Shown: positions 55,717 through 64,000 of the stretch, in pieces
Position numbering within the stretch: the first letter of the stretch is position 1
Layout: the number at the start of each line of letters is the position of its first letter
Source: Ontholestes murinus
Taxonomy: Eukaryota > Arthropoda > Insecta > Coleoptera > Staphylinidae
Assembly: GCA_963969525.1 (NCBI GenBank)
Contig: OZ018388.1
Span: forward strand, 39,123,107-39,187,106
Reading direction: 5' to 3'
DNA: 64,000 nt
The notes under the pieces: model-generated
What the model saw: the letters and a program-made list of their open reading frames with translations, nothing else
Database searches by the model: none
Told to the model about the DNA's origin: nothing
Program-made: the position numbers and the translations under genes

Positions 55717-57493
55717 CTTTTATTAAAATTAAGCGGATTCTTTTCTATTTCTATTGCCTCTCTAATGATTCTTTCCCGGTAATTGGTAATCGGGCCGATT
55801 ATTCTCGTGTTGTTGAAATCAATTCTGTGGTCCGTGGTTGCCATGTGTTGAAAAATTGAGGAATTTGTATCGTGTTTTTTTTACTGCTAATATATGTTCT
55901 TCTTTTCTAGTGCTAACTTTGCGGTTTGTTTGGCCGATATACAATTTATTGCAGTCTGCACATGGAATGCTGTATACACCTTGGTTTTCCAGTGGGATTT
56001 TATCTTTCAGGGTTCTAAGTAGGTTTCTGATGTTTGTTTTGGGTTTGTAAACTGTTCTAATGTTGAATTTTCTTAGTATATTTCCTATTTTGTCTGTGGT
56101 TCCTTTTACGTATGGCAAAGTTGCGTGTGACGTGTATTTTGTTTCTTCTTTTTGTCTGTTGTTTGAGTTTTTCGCGCGGTGAATTAATTTGTTGATGGTT
56201 GGTACTTTAAAATTGTTTTGTTTGAGAGCGGTTCGGAGAGTGTTCAATTCTTTATTTATGTTCTGCTTGTCGGTAAGCCTGATTGATCTTGTGATTAGGG
56301 TTTTGGCAACGGAATGAATCTGAGCTGGGTGATGGTGGGATTTGGCATTCAGGTATCTATTTGTGTGTGTCTCTTTTCTGTAGACCGTGTGTCCTAGGTG
56401 GCCGTCCTTCATTTTGATTAATTGTAAGTCCAGGAAGGGGAGCTTTCCTTCGTTTTCAATTTCCATTGTAAATTGAATCTTTGGGTGGATGTTGGTGAGG
56501 TGATTAAGGAATTCGTCAATTGTGTCCCTTCCATGGGGCCATATCACAAAGGTATCATCTACATACCGGAGCCAAAATTTGGGTTTTTGGTGGTGGGAAG
56601 CCAGAGCCTTCATTTCGAAGTCCTCCATGAAAAGGTTGGCTACAATTGGGGATAATGGTGAGCCCATTGGGGCTCCGTCTGTTTGCTTGTATTTTTGACC
56701 ATTGAATGAAAAGTATGTTGTTGATAGGCAGTGGCTAGCTAAGTCCATGATATCAGCTGGTGGATTGTGTTTATGCTTAATAATTCCTAGTGCTTCTTTT
56801 ATCGGAACTTGTGTAAAAAGGGATTTGACATCAAAGCTTATTAGAATGTCTTGAGGATGTATCGCTATGTTTTTAATTATGTCTATGAAATGCTGGGAGT
56901 TTTTTACGAATGAGTCCATCTTCTCAGCTAGTGGTTGCCACTCTTTCGCTATATATTTCGCTATATTGTGAGTTGGTGAGCCTATTGTGCTGACGATAGG
57001 TCTGAGAGGATGTCCATCTTTATGAATTTTTGGCAAGCCATATAACTTTGGACATGTTGATGATTTTTCCCTTGGTATAGTGGCTGCTTTTACATCTTTC
57101 GGGATATTTGATTTTTGTATTTTGGTTTTTGTGACTTTTTCAAGGTATGTGGTTGGGTCTGTATTAGTTTTCTTGAAGGCTGGGTCTTCTAATAATGTCG
57201 TCATTTTTTGATTATAGTCACTGCTGTTTAGTATAACTGTGGCATTTCCTTTGTCTGCGAAGTTGAAGCCTTTTTCTAACACTTTATTAGTAATTGGATC
57301 CAGTAGCTCGTCAGACAGGTGTATACTAATTGTGGTTTATTTGCTGTCGAATCTTTTGTGTTTGCATACGTCAGTCTATTAAATTTCGCAATTTGTTTTT
57401 TCCTCTTTTGTTGGGCGTCTGATTCTGCTCTTTGGTAGGATAATTGTTCTAGTTTGTTCCACAGGATTTCGTGTATTTCATTTCCTAATTGTA

Positions 57494-57495
<2 letters not shown>

Positions 57496-57564
<69 letters not shown>
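57496..57564. repeat. TA dinucleotide repeat in PLE-B copy 2
   Basis: About 69 bp of TA between the hammerhead end and the coding region. It makes a meaningless IYIYIY frame on both strands. Confidence 0.95.
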
Positions 57565-57567
<3 letters not shown>

Positions 57568-57605
57568 AATACAGGTTTTCGGGTGTTTTTCCGCGTGAAT
57601 TGTGT

Positions 57606-57655
57606 GAATGTACGACGTTTCGATGAGCTCTCTGCCATCTTCATCAGGTATCTTC
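57606..57655 (-). ncRNA. hammerhead ribozyme motif of PLE-B copy 2
   Basis: On the minus strand: stem I GAAGATAC, core CTGATGA with the exact consensus, extra base A, stem II GATG/CATC with loop GCAGAGAGCT, GAAA, palindromic ACGT stem III, GTC, then GTACATTC. Stem I pairs TAC/GTA, has a 2x2 internal loop, then GAA/TTC. The predicted cut is between 57614 and 57613. It lies upstream of the reading frame, whereas that of copy 1 lies downstream, as expected if both terminal repeats carry one. Confidence 0.75.
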
Positions 57656-57714
57656 GCTTGTGTGGATCAAGGAATTACTGTAATTCCAGTAATTACCAGT
57701 CAGAGAGGTGGCTC

Positions 57715-58375
57715 AAAGTTTGAGCCTCAAACCACAACAACATTTTAAAATTAGAAACTACAATTGCATAAGTAAAGATCGTCCAAACAGCAAAGGAGGT
57801 GTATCAATATTAATTAAACTCAATATTAAATATAAAGAAGTAGATCTCAGCAATCCTGTCTTTTAGCACATATAAATATGAGGAATTGAAATGGAATTTG
57901 AAAACCAACCCCTATACATATTTTCCATAGATCCACCACCTAATACCAACTTAAATAAAAAACAATATACTTAACTATTTCAAAATCTGCCGGAAACAAT
58001 GGTCTTGGGATATAAATGGCCACCATACACTATTGGGATCCGATCAAACATCTTTAGTTGGAAAGAGTATTGTGGAAGCTCTAGAAAAGACCGATTTTGT
58101 TATTATTAACAACGGGGACCCAACAAGATTTTCTCGGCTAAACTAGCCCATATCAGCGACCTGAAATCACTATAATGTCATCCAGTATTGCTTTAAAGAC
58201 GATATGGATAACATTTAAAGATAGTCTAGAATCGGATTACTATCCCATCATCATCAACACTAATTTGTCTGCAAGTAAAATAGAGAAAAAAGGAACAACG
58301 CGGAAATGGGACACTAGAGGAGCAAATTACCTCTATATCAAAAACTTACAGCAGATAATATAAGGGACAAAAACT
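57715..58375 (+). mobile_element. LINE endonuclease fragment
   Basis: Plus-strand readings give the start of an apurinic-type endonuclease with a RNYNCISKDRPNSKGGVSIL block. Next come EFENQPLYIFSIDPPPN and VIINNGDPTRFSRLN near 58100, and finally ALKTIWITFKDSLESDYYPI (the usual SDH has become SDY). Frameshifts and stops break it. No reverse transcriptase follows. The wording fits I- or R1-like LINEs. Confidence 0.75.
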
Positions 58376-59474
58376 ATATATCTCTTTTATCAACCTTTTA
58401 GTGTATATTACAATTTATGTAATGGGCTTGTTTTTGTAGTTTGTTGACTTTTTATTTCCTATTCCTATGGATACGAATCTGCCTTCGTTTTTCTTATCCC
58501 TCTGAGTTTTTATAGCTATGTTGTACCAGTTTGTCGTTAAATACAAGAGAATTCTATTGAGCCTAATATAATTTTAATTCTAGCAATGTCTTTTTATTTT
58601 TATGCAATTGTCTTCCTTCAATATAATCATAATTTTCAGAATTAACCTTTTGACAATTCTGATTTTTTTGTGTTCCAGTCGCTCTCTACCATCGTTCACA
58701 GTATTTAATCTTAATTCCATTGCATTGGTACAGAATTTTGGATACGGTCTCCGAAAAAAAAGCAAATGCCTGCTTATCAATCGCCCAATTTCCCCAGAGT
58801 GATGTTAAGTATCAAAGTTAATCTTCCAAAGCCCTAACCTTACGGTACAAACAGTACCAATTCATGCAATATTATCATTATTATTATCTTTTTTAGACTT
58901 AAGAATTTTGTTTTGTTTAGTCAACATAACCAAAGAATAAAAATCAAAGAGAGAAAACTTTAATGCTGAAATAATTAAATTTGTTATGTGGCTAAGGAAA
59001 ATATTCACATAATGGACTTAGCCATTTTAATATTAAATTATTTTATGCGTGGTTATTTTTATTTTTTCTCGGTTGATTTTACTAATTCATATCAGGTAAA
59101 CAATCAGAACTTGTGTCATTTAGATTTTATTCTGGTGTTTCTTGCCTTAAGTGAAGTTTGTAATTATTGATATGTGTTTTAAATAATATTTTGTTTATTT
59201 TATTATCAAATTTGCTAAAAAGTTATAATGACAAAATCCAAGTTTTTAACGCGTCCATTGTACATTAAATGACATCATATTTCAAATATGATATTATTTT
59301 CATTACAGATAAATCATCCTATGTAAATTTATATCATCTATTGATTTTATTTGGTAGTTATTATGCAACTGAAGAAAAATATTATAGAAATAATTACATA
59401 CATACATACAATATATTTGTTTATATATTCTCAATATTAAGTTTAAAATACATATGGATTTATATATTAAATTA
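58376..59474. other. non-coding, nothing recognised
   Basis: AT-rich. Short open frames at 58580-58802 and 58988-59170 show nothing recognisable. Confidence 0.4.
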
Positions 59475-59730
59475 CAAGCCGGTGGTGACGTATTCGGTTG
59501 CGGCCTAACTAGCATTAGCGAGAGTGCAGCAACTATAGTTCGGGTAAGCAGTTGGATAGGTGACCGGTAACATTAACCATTAGGATACAATTAATAGTGC
59601 TATTTAGAGTAACGGGGTCGATCGTTTAAAGTAACAAGCTTATTTACACACACACTAATACAGAAATGATACATTGTGGAAGGACCACGTGGTCGGTAGC
59701 TAAAATACAACTACTACTACTACTACTATA
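59475..59730 (+). mobile_element. SINE copy 2 with a 5S-rRNA-like head
   Basis: Contains CAGTTGGATAGGTGACCGG (59550 onward), matching 5S box C with one change, preceded by GTGCAGCAACTATAGTTCGG. The body and order match copy 1, and the tail is a clean ACT repeat (59710-59729). This is the longest copy. Confidence 0.75.
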
Positions 59731-60869
59731 TTATATTTTATAATAATTAATTATTTAATGTGATAATACGAAGCCATTTCTAATTTTTTCTATGATTTAC
59801 ATATAAATTTATAATAATATTTCAAATTTTGATTTATTAAAGTAAATATTAATAATTTCGCAATTGATTTGTATCTTAATTTCAACCACCCAAATACTAA
59901 ACCCCTCTATAAAACGGTGATGTATTCCTCTTCATATATGCCATTTAGTTAGGTCTAGTTTATACCATCGTAAAGTTTAGGTTTTACGAGGCTAATACCA
60001 TAATTTAACCTGGAAGTGCGTGGGCGATAAAATTGTTATTGCATTTCCGCGCGTCGTGCGCAAATAGAGCGCACAGTTTGTTTTCCTTTTTTATTCATAC
60101 ACAAATTTTAATATAACATGAGATTATACAATTTATCATGCATACAGAAGCGGAGATTCGCAATCCATTTAATAACCGGTGTATGAATGCCGGCGATAGG
60201 AAATCTGAAATCTTTGGGAAAGGTCTCTCCCACGGTGTATTCCATTATTGAAAAAAGAGCCAAAATGTATACGCCGCTTTTTTTCAATATAGCAAAAAGA
60301 AGTATCTCCTTTTATGTGTATTTTCATTTCCGCCCGCAACTTTCAGTCACTAATCTGTGCATTATTCCCTTTTCCGGTAGAAATGGACCCTGGATTACAC
60401 ATCAGAAAAGAATTGTATTCATGTTTTTTTCGCCCTTTTAATTATTTTAGTGATAGGTATTATTTTATAATAGACATTTATTAGATATATTTTAAGCTGT
60501 GATTTGCAAATATAATATATTTTATATTTTATGACCGACGTAGTCTAAGATATTATATTTATTTGGATTTTCATACTTTTCATAGTTCAACGGAAAAAAA
60601 ACAGACATAACCTCGAATTAAGTCGAATTAAGCCACAAATATAAAGAAACATAATAGGCTTACTCAAAAAAATATCAAATAGAATAATATCTAAACTCTT
60701 TGTTATAAAAGATGCAAGATGGTATAAGAAAAAATAACTTTAAATTCTTTAAAATGTGGTAATTTAATGACCATTATCTTTTTGTGTTTCAATTAAAGCA
60801 ATAAATAAAAATGCAAAATGGTAGTCATAAATTTTCTAATTTACTAATATAAATATATTAGAACGTTGT
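59731..60869. other. non-coding; 60000-60420 less AT-rich
   Basis: An 84-codon frame at 60187-60441 (MPAIGNLKSLGKVSPTVYSI) is not recognised. CpG-bearing sequence near 60010-60080 may be regulatory, but nothing supports a gene. Confidence 0.3.
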
Positions 60870-61062
60870 TTCTGTCAGCAATTGGATAGGTGACCGGTCC
60901 TATTCACCATTGGGATACAATTAATGGTGCTTTAGAGTTACGGGGCGATCCTTTAAAGTAACAAGCTTATTGAACACATACACAAATATACAAATAACAA
61001 CATGGAAGAACTACGTGGTCGATAGCCAAACACAACAACTACTAGTAGTAGTACTACTACTA
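60870..61062 (+). mobile_element. SINE copy 3, 5'-truncated
   Basis: Begins at the box-C-like CAGCAATTGGATAGGTGACC and continues through the shared body to an ACT/AGT repeat tail that folds on itself (61037-61061). The 5' head is missing. It is closest to copy 2, 1.3 kb away in the same orientation. Confidence 0.75.
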
Positions 61063-61309
61063 GCTGGGCTCCTTTATGAAAAGGCTTTGATATATTTAGC
61101 CTTTTAAGAAGTATCGTAACAAAAGCATATATTTATATACTTGAGCTCAATATATACAACCTAAGATCTCTCACGTCCTCGGACCGTCTATCTCAAACTG
61201 CTACATATTTTGAGCAAAGTTTTTTTTCATTTCCTATATTTGTATGATATGCATTATAGAATATTATATATTTTATGAGCGCTTGTTTCTTCAAACCTAC
61301 AAACCTTTA

Positions 61310-61640
61310 GCAAGTCAATTGTTTTCCCCTGAGGAAATAACTCGTTGAACAGCATACCACGATGAAAACACTATATTCTTCGGATGCAGACCGGCCTTCG
61401 GGATGGTATTCAGCGCCTCGCCAGCGGTTTCCCACTTTCTCTTACGCATTATGTTGTCGTAGATGATCCACTGTTCGTTGCTAGTAACTGTTTGTTTAAT
61501 AACAGTTTGCTTTCTTGTCGCTTCAGAAGGGAATTGCAAATCAACTTGCGGGTAGCCAGGTTCTCCTCGGTCATCTTGTGCGACACCTAACCATCGAGGC
61601 GGGACACTGTTTTAAATGCCTTTGCGTTCGGTCTTGCACG
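61310..61640 (-). pseudogene. mariner transposase middle fragment
   Basis: On the minus strand it reads VSHKMTEENLATRKLICNSL, then after a frameshift SNEQWIIYDNIMRKRKWETA, the region around the first catalytic acid (N where D is expected), and GLHPKNIVFSSWY. The ends and the remaining domain are missing. Confidence 0.75.
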
Positions 61641-62499
61641 ATCAGTGTATTGATATTAGTCGAATCAACCTCAGTGGGCCGACCGCTACCTTCGAGACTC
61701 GTATCTCTGGAAAGAAATTTGGCAAACTATTTTTTTGCCTTGCAAAATATGCCGAAAATGCACCTTACTCTCTGACATGTTCACAGGAATGTACAACAGA
61801 CAATCTAATGTCAATGAAAAGAAAACAGATGAAAAGAGCGAACTGTCGTCTTTTCAACACATATTTGATTACCTGATTAGGCAACCAGAACCGCAAATAT
61901 TCGAAAAATATTTACGAATATATGGAAATATGTAATATTTGGGGAATAAAATATACTAGCAGGCAACGAAAAACATTAAACCAGAAACATCATTGAATTG
62001 TTTTGTTAGTTATTAAAATACCACCTATGTACCAATGAATACATTAAATACGTTTGACTATAATTCTGCTTTATATAACCATTTTGTTTACTATCTCGAC
62101 ATTTAGTGGTCCAAGCGAACTACCAAATAGTTTTATTAACCATTCATTTGAAATTTGTATATGAATTAATTTATAAATCTTAGAACTAAATTATGTATCT
62201 AATTGTTTTGCCACCTTTGAGAAACGAGATATTTAAATATTTATCTTTAATTATAGACTAAGGATAGATCTAAAAGGTTTTTCTACTGGTCATGGATTAA
62301 TCAAGAGTCTTAAGTTTGATTGGGGATAGACTGCCGATAACTGCCTAAAGTTTTTCTTTAGATCTAATTACCTAAGTATACACGGTTTTGGACCTGAGCA
62401 ACTAAAAGCTGTTTATAAGGTAAATTGGGGGGCTGAATCCCAATCAGCAGCCTGATTTTTAAAATTCTAGTTTTTCTTAGTTCTAGTTTTCTAAATTTT
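61641..62499. other. non-coding, nothing recognised
   Basis: Short overlapping open frames at 61515-61935 show no recognisable domain. Confidence 0.4.
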
Positions 62500-63080
62500 C
62501 AATTATTTAACTATTTTTGACCATTCACGGCCATTTATTGAATTATGAATTATAAATCGGAAATACCAGACGTTGAACTGAGTCCAACAGTCGCCCATCA
62601 TGCCTTCGTCCCAAAATCCTTGGTATCGCCTTTCGATTGTCGCTATATCTTGGTGTAGCTGCTCTTCTTGTTCGTCGCTCGTGTCGCCCAAGTTTTGTAA
62701 AAAAAATCAAGATGTGAATGCAGAAAATGTATCTTGAGGGACATTTGAGATCCAATCTTATGGTAATTTTGTAAAAAATTGTCGATTACTTGCTTGTAAT
62801 CCAATGATTTGTAGTTATCGAGAAAGTTGTGAACAACACATTGAAATGATGCCCATGTTGCTGATTCATCAGGCTTTAAACATTTTGTAAATTTTGCATC
62901 AGCCATTAGTTTTCGAATATCAGGTCCGACAAATATTCCATCTTTTATTTTTGCATGTGACAGTTTTGGAAACAACTTGATTAAGTACTGGAAAGCCATT
63001 CCTTCGGGTGCTTTGACAAAGTTCTTAATAAGGTCAAGTTTAATGTGATGCGGTGGCAATAAAACATCCTGTGGGTTCAC
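62500..63080 (-). pseudogene. broken frame of a repeated arthropod protein family of unknown function
   Basis: On the minus strand 63080-62700 reads MNPQDVLLPPHHIKLDLIKN, then KLSHAKIKDGIFVGPDIRKL, SFQCVVHNFLDNYKS and MSLKIHFLHSHLDFF. After a frameshift near 62700 it continues GDTSDEQEEQLHQDIATIER and RYQGFWDEGMMGDCW to about 62560. I recognise this ordered motif set from multi-copy predicted proteins in many arthropods, probably encoded by a mobile element, but I cannot name a function. The frame has a single break and no start-side exon or terminal repeat was found. Confidence 0.6.
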
Positions 63081-64000
63081 GATTGGTACAGAGGACTAGT
63101 TTTGCTATGCTGGCTCATAATGGGTACGACTCGACCACACCTTTCTCACATAATGATGATCAACCCACAGATATAAAAAATAGCAAAATTTCGTGAATCC
63201 AGTTTGCATCTCCACTAATAGACCCATAACCTGTAATGAATATGTAAATCAATTATCTCCATAATTTTTCTGTTCTCTTCATAACGTTTGCACTGAAAAT
63301 TAAATGTATATATTTTCACCAACCATGTACCACTTGTACAGCTTTGTTCTGCATGCGTTACAAAACAATTTCAGTACCCATGGCTTGTCAGTGTTTACTA
63401 CAGCATAACCAAAATACTAAAGAATACGCATCTTTGAGTGCATTTGTCATGATTTTTCCACGTTTTCCGAACATATAACATCCACTAACATAACAAAAAC
63501 ATTTTGAATCAGCTTTTTAACGTTATCTTTGAGTTTTCACACGTTCCGAAGCACAATCACTGCACAAACACAAGTTCCAAATGATGTTTAATGCAACGTG
63601 TTAACTGACAGTCGTTATTAGAGCGCATTGCTATTACTATTTGTAAACTCAAGAACTAGAACTAATCTTGATACGCGGATTGAAGAACTGAGTTCAGGGC
63701 ATCAAATAACGTTAAGAATCGTTTTCGGGTCCAAAAGTTATCCCGAATTTGTAAACTTGTGTTATTAATAGAAGTAAGATGCCGATTCTGTTATCTAGAC
63801 TATAGATATAATTATTAGTAAATCATCAGGTGTTGATGTTGTATAAGCGCGCAATATGAAGAACATCAGTAATATCAGTTAGAGTTCAAAAAATATTTCC
63901 ATATTTGAAAGATAAATAAAAATTCAATAAGAGCATCTAAAAATATTAAATTCTCGTAAATTACATTCCAATAAATAAATCTATATATGTTTAAAAATAC
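63081..64000. other. non-coding, nothing recognised
   Basis: No gene, repeat or RNA signature could be supported to the end of the window. Confidence 0.4.

Larger units (their letters stand above)
55717..57655 (-). mobile_element. Penelope-like element PLE-B, copy 2 (most complete)
   Basis: On the minus strand the 5' end has a hammerhead motif (57655-57606) and a TA repeat (57564-57496). The protein starts in the leader (LGNEIHEILWNKLEQLSYQ) and, after a frame break near 57280, runs open for about 487 codons: NFADKGNATVIL, the fingers (PKLYGLPKIHKDGHPLRPIV), motif A SFDVKSLFTQVP, motif B DGAPMGSPLSPIVANLFM, motif C WLRYVDDTFVIW, and the GIY-YIG nuclease at GVYSIPCADCNKLYIGQTN. A frameshift in a poly-T run near 55880 displaces the nuclease end, which continues in another frame to AIEIEKNPL near 55730. 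The 3' tail and terminal repeat are lost. Confidence 0.9.

Noticed and set aside
57276..57723. Proteins with IYIYIY stretches
   Set aside because: The repeated residues come from the TA dinucleotide tract. Only the part after it on the minus strand belongs to the PLE protein.

Overview
This is a 64 kb piece of an AT-rich animal nuclear genome, almost certainly an insect. The evidence is an intron-containing CLIP-domain serine protease homolog, the first two exons of a family 18 chitinase-like gene, short introns with GT..AG borders, and a dense load of insect-type transposable elements: mariner and related IS630-type elements, hAT, Jockey/I-like LINEs, Penelope-like elements (PLEs), foldback elements and a SINE. 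I cannot name the species. A beetle would fit the repeat style, but that is a guess. One assembly gap of 200 N lies at 24422-24621.

Host genes. Only two genes are convincing. (1) 46718-47870 (+) is a complete two-exon gene for a 364-residue secreted CLIP-domain serine protease homolog. The catalytic serine is glycine (GDGGSP), so it should be a non-catalytic cofactor of the prophenoloxidase or Toll type. (2) 44553-41421 (-) holds exon 1 (signal peptide) and exon 2 (start of the GH18 barrel) of a chitinase-like gene. No later exon was recognised, and the sequence to the left is filled with transposons.

Layout. 0.9-4 kb: mariner relics and a small palindrome. 4.55-9.42 kb: a hAT element that is a tandem head-to-tail dimer inside one pair of 8-bp target duplications. 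9.4-12.6 kb: unassigned sequence, a gag-like zinc-knuckle relic and a 224-bp foldback MITE. 12.6-18 kb: three decayed LINEs and one copy of a SINE whose head resembles 5S rRNA. 18.3-22.6 kb: a second foldback MITE and three copies of an element with TACTTTCCCTATA ends. 22.9-31.6 kb: two PLE families, each in head-to-head arrangement. One PLE arm is interrupted by a mariner-like element (DD41D spacing), a 1.75 kb element resembling a solo LTR, and a LINE tail. 32.2-36 kb: two adjacent giant inverted repeats, one carrying a decayed transposase. 37.1-41 kb: a LINE split by a hAT element that is itself split by another LINE. 41-48 kb: the two host genes. 48-55.7 kb: very AT-rich DNA with a mariner, a mariner fragment and dispersed repeats. 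55.7-58.4 kb: a longer PLE copy and a LINE endonuclease fragment. 59.5-61.6 kb: two more SINE copies and a mariner fragment. 62.5-63.1 kb: a broken reading frame of a repeated protein family of unknown function.

The most notable structure is a set of four hammerhead-ribozyme motifs at the ends of the PLEs. In one PLE family both copies show a paired C3-G8 to U3-A8 change in the catalytic core. Other points are the hAT dimer, the 5S-like SINE and the serine protease homolog.
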